Below are positions 24,853 through 33,636 of a DNA stretch of 64,000 bases, one piece after another. This stretch comes from Paenalicyclobacillus macrosporangiidus (GTDB lineage Bacteria; Bacillota; Bacilli; Alicyclobacillales; Alicyclobacillaceae), in NCBI RefSeq assembly GCF_900116805.1, contig NZ_FPBV01000001.1:62001-126000 (forward strand), in the 5' to 3' direction. Position numbers and translations under genes: made by a program. The notes under the pieces are model-generated. The model saw only the letters and a list, made by a program, of their open reading frames with translations, was not told the origin of the DNA and did no database searches. Positions within the stretch are counted from its first letter, which is position 1. Each line of letters begins with the position of its first letter.

Positions 24853-27102
24853 ATGGACCCGTTGACCAGAACGTTGAAACGGGTGTTTCTCGTGGTGCTG
24901 GCCGCGTGCGTGGCCATCTTCATATGGGGGACCGTCAAGACCTACCAGGGCGCGCCCCCGATTCCGGACAAGGTCGTGACCGCCAGCGGCCAGGTCTTGT
25001 TCACTGACCAGGACATCGTCGACGGCAAGGCCGGCTTCCAGGAGGCCGACCTGATGGACTACGGCACCGTGTACGGTAACGGATCGTATTTCGGGGAGGA
25101 CTACACAGCGCTGCTGTTGCACCAACTGGCCACCGAAATGATGGACCGCTACGCCGAGGCCCAGTACCAGAAGCCATGGAGCCAGTTGGACAAAGGGCAG
25201 CAGACGGACATTCAGGACCGGGTGACCGCGGAGCTGCAGCATCCGAACCTGAAGGACGGGGTGCTGACGGTATCGGACACGGAGGCGGCGGCGATGCGGG
25301 ACGTGCTCCAACAGACGCAGCAGGACCTGCTCAAGACGGACCCGGCGACGGGCTACAGCGCGCCGAGCGCGCTCGATGGCGCGAGAGCCGCGAAGGTGGC
25401 CGACTTCCTGATGTACACCGCATGGACGGCGGTGGCGCATCGGCCGGGCCTGGATTACTCGTACACCAACAACTGGCCGTACGATCCACTGGTCGGCAAC
25501 ACCCCGACAGCCGCCACGTTCACTTGGACCTGGGCGTCCATCGGCTTCCTGCTCGCCGGGATCGGGGTGACGGTGTGGTTTTACTTCGCGAAGGTCGCCG
25601 ATCCGCTCGACGAGTTCGGCGAGATGGCCATCCGCGGGTTTCCCGAGCTCACGGTGAGCCAGCGCAAGACCGGCAAGTTCTTCGTAACGGTGGCGATCCT
25701 GTTCCTGATCCAGATCGGGGCCGGAGGCATCATGGCCCACTACTACTCGGACCGGGCCAGCTTTTTCGGCATCAATCTGCTGAACATCCTGCCGTTTAAC
25801 GTACTCAAGGCGGTGCACATCCAGACGTCCATCTTCTGGATCGCCATCGCCTGGATTGGGGCCGGGGTGTTCCTGGCGCCATTCATCAGCGGCAAGGAGC
25901 CGCGCCACCAAGGGAAACTGGTGGACATCCTGTTCGGGGCCGTCTGGCTCGTGGGCCTGGCCACCCTGTTCGGCCTGTACGCAGGCATCAAGGGGTGGCT
26001 CCCGGGCAACAGCTGGTTCTGGTTCGGCAACCAAGGGTTGACGTACCTGCAGTTGGGCCGCTTCGACCAGCTGGCGCTGTTCGCAGGGTTGATTCTGTGG
26101 GTGTGGATCCTCGGCCGAGCCCTGTGGCCGGCGCTCAAGCGCCAACGGGGACTGGGCAGCCTGGAGCACCTGTTGCTGTACTCCGGCATCTCCATCGCGG
26201 CCATGTACGTGTTCGGGATGTTCCCGGTGACCTGGATTATGAACTCGTTCACCCTCACCGACTTCTGGCGCTGGTGGGTGGTGCACCTGTGGGTGGAAGG
26301 CACCTTTGAGTTCTTCACCGTGATCGCCGGCGCATACCTGCTGGTGGCGCTGGGGCTGGTCTCGCGCAAGACCGCGGAGCGGGCCACGTGGTTCGAGTTG
26401 ATCCTAGTCTTCATGGGTGGCATCGTCGGCACCGGCCACCACATGTACTGGGTCGGCGAGCCGTGGATCTGGCTGAGCCTCGGCAGCATGTTCTCGTTCA
26501 TCGAAGTGATGCCGCTGCTCTTGATGATCGTCGAGGCCATCGACAACCGGCGGCGCATTCAGGCGGCGCGCGACTTCAAGCACCGGGTGGCCCTGACGTA
26601 CATCATGGGGGCTGGCGTGTGGAACTTCTTCGGTGCAGGCGTCCTGGGCGGGCTCATCAACGCCCCGCTCATCAACTACTACGAGCACGGCACCTTCCTG
26701 ACCTTGGCGCACGCGCACACAGCCATGTTCGGCGCCTTCGGCCTGTTGGGCCTGGGGCTGGTGTACTTTGCCGTCCGGTACTTTGTCGGCGACGCCCATT
26801 GGTCGGACCGGCCGCCCCTGGTGGCGTTCTGGTTGTACAACATCGGGATGGTGCTGTGGTGCCTGTTGAATTTCTGGCCGATCGGCTTTGAACAACTGGC
26901 CGCCGTATACACCCACGACTACGTGTTCGCGCGCAGCATGGCGTTCTACAACACCACGACGCTGTGGCAGTGGCTGCGCTTCCCGGGCGACATCTTCTTC
27001 ACGGCCGGTGCGCTTTTGATGTCCTTCGACATCGTACTTAAGCTGCGCACGGCCCGCCGGGCCCGGCAACGCGTGCCGCGAGGGAAGAACGTGGCGGCGT
27101 AA
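24853..27102 (+). CDS. norZ: quinol-dependent nitric oxide reductase
   Basis: Single-subunit qNOR (749 residues) reducing 2 NO to N2O with quinol. It has the extended N-terminal soluble domain (about 35-200) between the first helix and the catalytic core that marks qNOR against cNOR. Catalytic-site regions are visible: HLWVEGTFEFF (heme ligand and essential Glu), GTGHHMYW (FeB histidines) and LAHAHTAMFG. ATG 24853 has AAGGGAGGAA at good spacing; a GTG at 24832 overlaps this site. Preceded by a CRP-type dyad and a 7-2-7 palindrome. Confidence 0.95.
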   Translation: MDPLTRTLKRVFLVVLAACVAIFIWGTVKTYQGAPPIPDKVVTASGQVLFTDQDIVDGKAGFQEADLMDYGTVYGNGSYFGEDYTALLLHQLATEMMDRYAEAQYQKPWSQLDKGQQTDIQDRVTAELQHPNLKDGVLTVSDTEAAAMRDVLQQTQQDLLKTDPATGYSAPSALDGARAAKVADFLMYTAWTAVAHRPGLDYSYTNNWPYDPLVGNTPTAATFTWTWASIGFLLAGIGVTVWFYFAKVADPLDEFGEMAIRGFPELTVSQRKTGKFFVTVAILFLIQIGAGGIMAHYYSDRASFFGINLLNILPFNVLKAVHIQTSIFWIAIAWIGAGVFLAPFISGKEPRHQGKLVDILFGAVWLVGLATLFGLYAGIKGWLPGNSWFWFGNQGLTYLQLGRFDQLALFAGLILWVWILGRALWPALKRQRGLGSLEHLLLYSGISIAAMYVFGMFPVTWIMNSFTLTDFWRWWVVHLWVEGTFEFFTVIAGAYLLVALGLVSRKTAERATWFELILVFMGGIVGTGHHMYWVGEPWIWLSLGSMFSFIEVMPLLLMIVEAIDNRRRIQAARDFKHRVALTYIMGAGVWNFFGAGVLGGLINAPLINYYEHGTFLTLAHAHTAMFGAFGLLGLGLVYFAVRYFVGDAHWSDRPPLVAFWLYNIGMVLWCLLNFWPIGFEQLAAVYTHDYVFARSMAFYNTTTLWQWLRFPGDIFFTAGALLMSFDIVLKLRTARRARQRVPRGKNVAA

Positions 27103-27116
27103 AGGAGGGAATCCGT

Positions 27117-28259
27117 GTGATTCCAAGCGGAACGCCGGTGGATCGAAAAACCCTGTTCATGCGTGACTTCGCGCAAAATCCGTTCATCGCCATTTGGGAA
27201 GTGACGCGCGCCTGCCAGTTGCACTGCCTGCACTGCCGCGCGAAGGCCCAGCGGCACCGGCACCCGTTGGAACTGACGACGGAGGAGGGCTGCCGGTTGA
27301 TGGACCAGATTGCCGAGATGGACCGGCCGCTGCTGGTCTTCACCGGGGGCGATCCGCTGGAGCGAGAAGACCTGTTTGATTTCATCCGGTATGGGCGTGA
27401 GCGGGGGATGGAGGTGGCGATGACCCCCAGCGCGACCCCGCGCGTGACCAAGGAGGCGCTCCTGCGCGCAAAGGCAGCGGGCTTGGCCCGCTGCGCGTTC
27501 AGCCTCGACGGATCCACCCGGGAGGTGCACGACCACTTCCGGGGAACGCGCGGGAGCTACGACCTGACGGTCGGGGCGCTCGGGATGCTGCGGGAGATCG
27601 GGATGCCCATTCAGGTCAACACCACGGTGTCCCGCTACAACCTGGAGGATCTGCCGCATATTGCCGACGTGGTGGAGTCGTTCGGCGCCACGTTGTGGAG
27701 CGTCTTTTTCCTCGTGCCGACCGGGCGGGCGAGGGCGCAGGACATGATCGACGCGGACGAGGCGGAGCGGGTGATGGAATGGCTGTGGACGCAATCCCAG
27801 GTGCGTTCCTTCGACGTGAAGACCACCGCCGCGCCCCACTATCGGCGCGTGGTTTTGCAGCACCGTACACGAGGAGACGGCGGACCGCCGGGCACGGACC
27901 TGGCCCGGTGCGTTCCACCCGTTGGAGGGGTGGACTTCGCAGCGGGTGGCCCGGGACTTCGCGCTCCCAGAAGCGTCAACGACGGCAACGGGTTTGTGTT
28001 CATCTCGCACACGGGGGACGTGTACCCGAGCGGATTTCTGCCGGTGGTGGCCGGGAACGTGCGCCAGACCCGCTTGGCCGACATCTACCGGCACAGTCCG
28101 GTCTTTCGACAACTGCGCGACCCGGCCCTGCTCAAGGGCAAGTGCGGTGCCTGCGAGTTCAAGGCCGTGTGCGGTGGATCGCGCGCCCGCGCCTATGCGG
28201 TGACGGGAGATTTCCTCGAAAGCGATCCAGCGTGTGCGTACGCGGGATCGAGTTGCTGA
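27117..28259 (+). CDS. radical SAM / SPASM-domain protein in the nor operon
   Basis: Radical SAM enzyme of 380 residues. The SAM cluster motif CQLHCLHC is near residue 34 and FTGGDPL follows. A C-terminal SPASM-type domain has CGACEFKAVCGG and a further Cys in SDPACAY. The overall form resembles the heme-modifying NirJ/AhbC/AhbD branch and related unassigned families; the substrate cannot be read from the sequence. GTG 27117 has AAAGGAGGG, which overlaps the nor stop codon, so the gene is coupled to nor. It could act in heme or peptide maturation for nitrogen-oxide respiration (inference). Confidence 0.85.
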   Translation: MIPSGTPVDRKTLFMRDFAQNPFIAIWEVTRACQLHCLHCRAKAQRHRHPLELTTEEGCRLMDQIAEMDRPLLVFTGGDPLEREDLFDFIRYGRERGMEVAMTPSATPRVTKEALLRAKAAGLARCAFSLDGSTREVHDHFRGTRGSYDLTVGALGMLREIGMPIQVNTTVSRYNLEDLPHIADVVESFGATLWSVFFLVPTGRARAQDMIDADEAERVMEWLWTQSQVRSFDVKTTAAPHYRRVVLQHRTRGDGGPPGTDLARCVPPVGGVDFAAGGPGLRAPRSVNDGNGFVFISHTGDVYPSGFLPVVAGNVRQTRLADIYRHSPVFRQLRDPALLKGKCGACEFKAVCGGSRARAYAVTGDFLESDPACAYAGSSC

Positions 28260-28270
28260 ACGGCGTTAAA

Positions 28271-28284
28271 ACTGGTAAACCAGT
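28271..28284. promoter_or_regulatory. ACTGGT-N2-ACCAGT palindrome upstream of sat
   Basis: Perfect 6-base arms with a 2-base centre, 60 bases before the sat start. A weak promoter (TTGCTG, 17-base spacer, TAAACC) would overlap it. Possible operator; regulator unknown. Confidence 0.4.
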
Positions 28285-28343
28285 CAATAGCCGATGTGGA
28301 CAGTGTATGTCTGCGACGCAGGCGTGAAAGGGGCGTGCTGTGG

Positions 28344-29429
28344 TTGGTGAACACTTCGCTGAAGCAGGTGCACATCGATGATGTGGCGTTGTCCGATCTG
28401 CGCCAGTTGGCTATCGGCGCGTTCGCTCCCCTCAAGGGATTCATGGAGGAGGCCGATTATGATTCGGTCTGTGATCACATGCGATTACGTGACGGTTCAC
28501 CGTGGCCAATCCCGGTGACGTTGCCGACCTCCTCGGACATCGCCGCCACTTTGCATCTGGATGAACGAATTGCGCTCATTGGGCCCGATGGCCGGATGCA
28601 CGGTACGCTGACGGTGACCAGCATCTACAAGCCTGATTTGGAACGGGAAGCCCATCGTGTTTACCGGACCAACGACCTCCGGCATCCCGGTGTGAAGCGG
28701 TTGTTACAACGCGGTGACGTCTATCTGGGTGGTCCCGTGGAACTCCTCGTCCCGGACGATGATCCCCTGTTCGCCCCGTACCTGTTCACTCCCGAGCAGA
28801 CGCGCGCCGAGTTCGCCCGGCGCGGCTGGAAAACCGTCGTCGGTTTCCAAACCCGAAATCCCGTCCACCGTGCCCACGAGTACATTCAAAAATGCGCTCT
28901 CGAAACCGTTGACGGGCTGTACTTGAACCCGTTGGTCGGCCCCACGAAACAGGACGACATCCCTGCGCCGGTACGCCTCAAGGCATACCTGGCCATCTTG
29001 GAACACTATTATCCCCGTGACAAAGTGTTCTTCGGCGTCTACAAGGCTGCGATGCGTTACGCCGGTCCGCGCGAGGCCGTGATGCACGCGCTGGTACGCA
29101 GGAACTTTGGTTGCACGCACTTTATTGTCGGGCGCGATCACGCGGGTGTGGGTGACTACTACGGTCCCTACGACGCGCAGCATATCTTCTCGGAGTTTGC
29201 TCCAGGTGAACTGGGTATCACGCCGGTCTTTTTCGAAAACGCGTTCTACTGCAAGGCGTGCAGCGGCATGGCCACGTCCAAGACGTGCCCGCATGGGGAC
29301 GACCAACGGATCATCCTCTCCGGTACCAGGGTGCGCCAGATGTTATCGGAGGGAATCGCGCCGCCGCCGGAATTCAGCCGGCCAGAAGTGGTCAAGGTTC
29401 TGATGGCGTATTATGCGCAGCGCACCTGA
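28344..29429 (+). CDS. sat: sulfate adenylyltransferase (ATP sulfurylase)
   Basis: Forms adenosine 5'-phosphosulfate from ATP and sulfate. The 361 or so residues have the PUA-like N-terminal domain and the catalytic domain with QTRNPVHRAHE, GRDHAGVGDYY and a C-terminal RVRQML. A cysteine group (CKACSGMATSKTCPHG) is the metal-binding set found in many prokaryotic Sat enzymes. TTG 28344 is the best-spaced start behind GAAAGGGGC; GTG 28335 and GTG 28347 remain possible. No PAPS or APS reductase gene is nearby; APS kinase and a sulfotransferase follow, which points to PAPS-dependent sulfation rather than sulfur assimilation. Confidence 0.93.
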   Translation: MVNTSLKQVHIDDVALSDLRQLAIGAFAPLKGFMEEADYDSVCDHMRLRDGSPWPIPVTLPTSSDIAATLHLDERIALIGPDGRMHGTLTVTSIYKPDLEREAHRVYRTNDLRHPGVKRLLQRGDVYLGGPVELLVPDDDPLFAPYLFTPEQTRAEFARRGWKTVVGFQTRNPVHRAHEYIQKCALETVDGLYLNPLVGPTKQDDIPAPVRLKAYLAILEHYYPRDKVFFGVYKAAMRYAGPREAVMHALVRRNFGCTHFIVGRDHAGVGDYYGPYDAQHIFSEFAPGELGITPVFFENAFYCKACSGMATSKTCPHGDDQRIILSGTRVRQMLSEGIAPPPEFSRPEVVKVLMAYYAQRT

Positions 29430-29511
29430 CGCAAAGCGTCTGAAACCGGAAAACATTGCGGGGGATGTTTGAAAACCAAACGATGACTCATCAAAAGGCA
29501 GGGGAAATGGG

Positions 29512-30207
29512 ATGGCGGCAACCATCCTCATCGTCGACGATGAACCGATGGTGATTGATGTCATGCGCCCGTTCTTCGAACGGGAAGGCTTTACCGTATA
29601 CACGGCAGCCAGCGGACCGGAGGCCTTGGAGCGGGCCGAGGAAGTCCATCCGGATCTGTTGATCTTGGATTGGATGCTGCCTGGGAAAAGCGGTCTCGAT
29701 GTGTGCAAAGAGATTCGCGGCTCTTCCCGCAAGGTGGGAATCATCATGTTAACGGCCCGGGCGGACGAAACCGACCGAGTGTTGGGATTGGAGATGGGCG
29801 CGGATGACTACATTCCCAAACCGTTCAGCTTTCGTGAGCTACTGGCTCGGGTCCGCGCTGTGCTGCGGCGCATTGACGACAATTCGGGCGAAGAGGAGAC
29901 GGGTGTCCTGTACCGCGGGGACTTGGTGATTGATCCGCAAAAATTTCAGGTCTGGAAGCGCGGTGAGGAGGTCTCCTTAACGCCCGCAGAATTTCAGATC
30001 CTGCAGACGCTTGCCGAACGTCCCGGCGTGGTCTACAGCCGGCTTCAGTTGTTGCGGGCCACGCTGGGCAACGCTTATCTGAATTACGAAAGAACGGTGG
30101 ACAGCCATATCAGTCATTTGAGAAAAAAGATTGAGGACGATCCCGCCAATCCGCAGTACATTCAGACCGTACACGGAGTGGGCTATCGGTTTGGTGAATT
30201 CCGGTGA
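29512..30207 (+). CDS. OmpR/PhoB-family response regulator in the sulfation cluster
   Basis: Two-domain regulator of 231 residues: receiver with IVDDEP, phosphorylatable Asp in LILDWMLPG and Lys in YIPKPFS, then an OmpR-type winged helix ending HGVGYRF. ATG start; its stop overlaps the ATG of the next kinase gene (ATGA), so the pair is a coupled two-component system. It is inserted between sat and the sulfotransferase, so it may control sulfate activation or a surface signal (inference). Confidence 0.93.
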   Translation: MAATILIVDDEPMVIDVMRPFFEREGFTVYTAASGPEALERAEEVHPDLLILDWMLPGKSGLDVCKEIRGSSRKVGIIMLTARADETDRVLGLEMGADDYIPKPFSFRELLARVRAVLRRIDDNSGEEETGVLYRGDLVIDPQKFQVWKRGEEVSLTPAEFQILQTLAERPGVVYSRLQLLRATLGNAYLNYERTVDSHISHLRKKIEDDPANPQYIQTVHGVGYRFGEFR

Positions 30208-31610
30208 ATGTTCGCAAAAAGGTGTTCCTTGCCATCGCGTCGCTGGTCATTTTGACGAGTCTCGCCTTTTTCACCCTTTCGCAGGGATACCTCTCCAACC
30301 TGTTTCGCCAGTACAGCGCCGCCGCCGCGGAGAGCGATGCCGAGCAGTGGGCGGAGATGCTGGAGTATTACTACCAGACCCACCATAACTCCTGGTGGGG
30401 TGTGGACCAGTACATCGCGACCATTCTCGGCGAGCACGCCATCACTGCGGGAGACGTTGTGTACATCATCATCTACGACCAGCACGGCGTGCCGGTGGTT
30501 CAAGTGGGCAGGAACCGGCGTAGCCGTACAGATACACCGCTGAGTGTGACCACCCAGTCCGGGATGGTGACCGTGCCCCTCGATGTCAACGGTCACCCCA
30601 TCGGGTCCCTGCAGATCTGGGATCGTGCGATTGAACAACTGCACCGCCTTGAACAGACCGTCTTGCATACGGCCATGGTCGCCGCGATGTGGAGCACGGT
30701 CATCACGGCCGCCGTAGGGGTGATGATGGGCGCCTGGTTCGCACGCTGGACTACCAAACCGTTGCACAACATCATCCGTGGATTACGAAGACTCAAGGAG
30801 GGCGATTTAGAGACGCGTCTCCCGGCGTCATCCGCCGATGAGTTTGGAGAAGTGGCCCGCACCTTTAACGAAATGACGGACAGGCTGTCCAAGGCCGAAC
30901 AGGCACGCAAACATCTGGTCGCCGACGTGGCGCATGAACTGCGCATGCCTTTAACCATCATACAGGGGCAGTTGGAGTTGATTCAACAAGGGGTCAAGCA
31001 GGCTCGCCCGGAAACGCTGTTGCCGATTTACGACGAGGTCGTGCGGCTGTCCCGCCTGGTGGAAGATCTGCACCAGTTGAGCTTGGCCGAAGTCGGGAAA
31101 CTGTCCCTGGTCTTGCAAACGGTCGATCCCGTGGATCTGATTGAAGGGATTGCGAATCACTTCGACATGGAATTTGAGGAACGAGGGATTCGGTTTTCCC
31201 TGCTGAAGGACGTTTCGGACGGGGTTCGCATCCGCGTCGATCCGGATCGCATCACGCAGGTCGTGGTCAACCTGCTTGGCAATGCCATCCGCTACACGCC
31301 CTCCGGGGGAACTGTATCGCTGAGGCTGTATGACTCCTCGACCGAGTTCTGTTTGGAACTGGCGGATTCCGGTCCCGGCATTTCAGCGGCCCACCTGCCA
31401 CACGTGTTCGACCGTTTTTACCGTGCAGATGATGATCGCTCGCGCGAGACCGGAGGCACCGGGTTGGGGTTGGCCATCGCGAAGGAATTTGTGGAGGCGC
31501 ACGGCGGCCGCATATCGGCAGAGAGCGAACCTGGCAAGGGCTCGGTCTTCAAGGTCTGTCTGCCTGTCGTCGACACGGCCGAGAATCCAGGAACCCGTTC
31601 CCCCAGTTGA
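30204..31610 (+). CDS. membrane sensor histidine kinase in the sulfation cluster
   Basis: Sensor kinase of 468 residues: N-terminal membrane helix (about 8-28), an extracytoplasmic domain of about 120 residues, a second helix (about 155-178), HAMP, HisKA with ADVAHELRMPLTII, and HATPase with NLLGNAIRYT, DSGPGI and GGTGLGLAI. The architecture is that of BaeS/PhoR-like kinases sensing outside the cell. It is coupled to the response regulator by a 4-base overlap. A promoter for the next gene overlaps its stop codon. Confidence 0.93.
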   Translation: MNVRKKVFLAIASLVILTSLAFFTLSQGYLSNLFRQYSAAAAESDAEQWAEMLEYYYQTHHNSWWGVDQYIATILGEHAITAGDVVYIIIYDQHGVPVVQVGRNRRSRTDTPLSVTTQSGMVTVPLDVNGHPIGSLQIWDRAIEQLHRLEQTVLHTAMVAAMWSTVITAAVGVMMGAWFARWTTKPLHNIIRGLRRLKEGDLETRLPASSADEFGEVARTFNEMTDRLSKAEQARKHLVADVAHELRMPLTIIQGQLELIQQGVKQARPETLLPIYDEVVRLSRLVEDLHQLSLAEVGKLSLVLQTVDPVDLIEGIANHFDMEFEERGIRFSLLKDVSDGVRIRVDPDRITQVVVNLLGNAIRYTPSGGTVSLRLYDSSTEFCLELADSGPGISAAHLPHVFDRFYRADDDRSRETGGTGLGLAIAKEFVEAHGGRISAESEPGKGSVFKVCLPVVDTAENPGTRSPS

Positions 31611-31634
31611 AGCGATTGGAAAATAATATATACT
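31607..31634 (+). promoter_or_regulatory. candidate promoter for the sulfotransferase-cysC genes
   Basis: TTGAAG (31607-31612), a 16-base spacer and TATACT (31629-31634), in an AT-rich stretch that begins at the kinase stop codon. Confidence 0.45.
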
Positions 31635-31763
31635 CCACAAAATCTCCAAATCCAGTCCACACCTCCTCCACCAATTTGCGTTTTGGCGCAAGTACCATAA
31701 CGAACGTGGCAACCCGCAGCGCTCCCGTGCTGGCAAGGACAGACCCATAGGAGCAAAGGCTAC

Positions 31764-32651
31764 ATGATACCCAATTTCTTTATCATTGGAAGCGCTAAAG
31801 CCGGAACCAGCTCGTTACAGCAGTACTTGAGCCAACATCCTCAAGTATTCATGAGCGCCATCAAGGAGCCCCATTATCTGTGTGCGGAGCACTTTCCGCC
31901 GAAATTCACCGGTCCTGGTGACGAAGGGTTCAGTGAGCATATCACTCGCACCCGTGAACAATACCTGAGTTTGTTCGCAAAGGCGGACGGATATCGAGTG
32001 ATTGGGGAAGCTTCTGTTTATTACCTGAGCTTCCCTTCCACCGCACAGCGGATCAAGGAACTCAACCCGGCGGCGAAACTGGTGGCGGTGTTGAGGAATC
32101 CCGTCGACCGTGCCTTTTCGGCATATCTGCACACGGTTCGCGATGGCCGGGAAACCCTGACGTTCGAGGAAGCCCTCGCGGCTGAACCGGATCGAAAGCA
32201 ACGGGGCTATCAACCCTTGTGGTGGTATCGTGAAATCGGCCTGTACAGCAAAGGCGTGGCGGAGTACCTGCGCGTGTTCGGACCGGATCAAATCAAGGTG
32301 TATCTCTATGAAGACCTCAAGAACATCGCTCGGGTGTTGCACGAGATTTTTCACTTTATGGGAATCGAGCCGCTGACCATCGATACGTCCATTCGGTACA
32401 ACGTTTCGGGAATACCGAAGTCAAGGTTCCTGTACACGTTTTTTGCCCAGCCGAATTGGTTCAAGAATGCGTTGAAACCCTTGTTCCCCACCGCTTTGCG
32501 GCAGCGTTTGGGGCATCGGGCAAAGGCGTTGACCCTGCGCAAGGTTGAGATGCGGCCCGAGACCAAAAGGGAACTGCAGGAGTACTACAGGGACGATATC
32601 CTCGCACTGCAGGAGCTTCTGCATCGCGATCTGTCGCACTGGTTAACGTAG
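31764..32651 (+). CDS. PAPS-dependent sulfotransferase
   Basis: Cytosolic-type sulfotransferase of 295 residues that moves sulfate from PAPS to an acceptor hydroxyl or amine. The 5'-phosphosulfate loop is GSAKAGTSSL (residues 9-18, with Lys12) and the 3'-phosphate motif is LRNPVDRAFSAY (Arg111, Ser119). The fold resembles the heparan-type Sulfotransfer_1/3 group, so carbohydrate or lipid-linked acceptors are possible, but the acceptor cannot be deduced. There is no signal peptide. It is flanked by sat and cysC, which together make its donor. The gene is visibly less GC-rich than the respiratory genes around it. Confidence 0.9.
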   Translation: MIPNFFIIGSAKAGTSSLQQYLSQHPQVFMSAIKEPHYLCAEHFPPKFTGPGDEGFSEHITRTREQYLSLFAKADGYRVIGEASVYYLSFPSTAQRIKELNPAAKLVAVLRNPVDRAFSAYLHTVRDGRETLTFEEALAAEPDRKQRGYQPLWWYREIGLYSKGVAEYLRVFGPDQIKVYLYEDLKNIARVLHEIFHFMGIEPLTIDTSIRYNVSGIPKSRFLYTFFAQPNWFKNALKPLFPTALRQRLGHRAKALTLRKVEMRPETKRELQEYYRDDILALQELLHRDLSHWLT

Positions 32652-32720
32652 TCTCATGTACCCGTGCCGCCGACTCCGGCCCGTGCGAATTTCATGCCAT
32701 TCGAAGGGATTTGAGGCGAA

Positions 32721-33338
32721 GTGGGAGAGAGGTACATTGTGCCCTATCAAGGTACGATTGGCAGAACGGAACGGGAGCGACTGCATGGACACAAGGGCAT
32801 GTGCATTTGGTTCACAGGATTGTCCGGGTCGGGCAAGTCCACGCTGGCCAGCCGCGTCGAGGAGGAGTTACACCGCAGGGGCGTCTCCACATATCTCCTG
32901 GATGGAGACCATTTGCGACGCGGGTTGAGCGCTGACCTTGGGTTTTCCGACCAGGACAGGCGCGAACAAATTCGGCGCGCCGCGCACGTGGCACGGTTGT
33001 TTGTCGATGCCGGCATTGTCGTTTTGTCGGCTTTCATCTCCCCATTCGAGGCAGAACGGGAAATGGCGCGGGCCCAGTTTGATCCCGACTCGTTTGTGGA
33101 GGTATTTGTGGACTGTCCGTTGGAAGTGTGCGCACAGCGTGATCCAAAGGGCCTGTACGTCAAGGCCAGACAGGGCGTGATCCCGCAATTCACCGGCATT
33201 TCTTCCCCGTATGAAAGACCGCTTTCACCGGACGTGACCGTCGAGACGGCGAAGCTGTCTGTGTGTGAATGCACGGGCCGGATTCTGGATGCGGTCATTC
33301 CGCGCCTGCGCCACGATTCCTCGTTGGGCATCACTTGA
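32721..33338 (+). CDS. cysC: adenylylsulfate (APS) kinase
   Basis: Phosphorylates APS to PAPS. The 205 residues contain the P-loop GLSGSGKS, the substrate region LLDGDHLRRGLSADLGFSDQ, SAFISPFEAERE, and DPKGLYVKARQG with FTGISSPYE. The GTG at 32721 is taken as the start; GTG 32739 with GAGAGG six bases upstream is equally good. It closes the sulfation cluster and is followed by a strong terminator. Confidence 0.94.
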   Translation: MGERYIVPYQGTIGRTERERLHGHKGMCIWFTGLSGSGKSTLASRVEEELHRRGVSTYLLDGDHLRRGLSADLGFSDQDRREQIRRAAHVARLFVDAGIVVLSAFISPFEAEREMARAQFDPDSFVEVFVDCPLEVCAQRDPKGLYVKARQGVIPQFTGISSPYERPLSPDVTVETAKLSVCECTGRILDAVIPRLRHDSSLGIT

Positions 33339-33409
33339 ATCCGGTCGTCCGCTGGTTGCATCCCGCCCGCTCCACTAAGATGTCCGCAAAACATGCTTGA
33401 TGTGCCGCG

Positions 33410-33437
33410 GCTTCCCGGATGTCCGGGAAGCTTTTTT
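33410..33437 (+). terminator. intrinsic terminator of the sulfation cluster
   Basis: A 10-bp stem (GCTTCCCGGA pairing with TCCGGGAAGC), a 2-base loop and a run of six T, 70 bases after cysC. Confidence 0.92.
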
Positions 33438-33451
33438 GTCGTACGGGGGGA

Positions 33452-33469
33452 CTAGTCCGTTCAGGTGAC
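33452..33469. promoter_or_regulatory. TAGTCCG half-palindrome upstream of the universal stress protein/fix operon
   Basis: CTAGTCCGTTCAGGTGAC matches the reverse-strand form of the qoxA palindrome at 12 of 18 positions, with an intact TAGTCCG half. Confidence 0.35.
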
Positions 33470-33498
33470 ACCGGGTGGTTCAAATCACCGTGTTCAGA

Positions 33499-33516
33499 AA
33501 GGTCCGTTCAGATCTG
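33499..33516. promoter_or_regulatory. second GTCCGTTCAG repeat upstream of the universal stress protein/fix operon
   Basis: AAGGTCCGTTCAGATCTG repeats GTCCGTTCAG of the site 47 bases upstream and matches the palindrome at 11 of 18 positions. The pair may be one tandem site. Confidence 0.3.
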
Positions 33517-33636
33517 CAGCCAGACGCCGAATTCTTGGATGATGAGAGCAGGAAAGCACAATGCCTTCCAAGGGCCCGAACCGGAAGGAGATCGCACCCA
33601 TCCCGCAAGGGCCGTTTTGAAAGGAGGGTGACGAAG

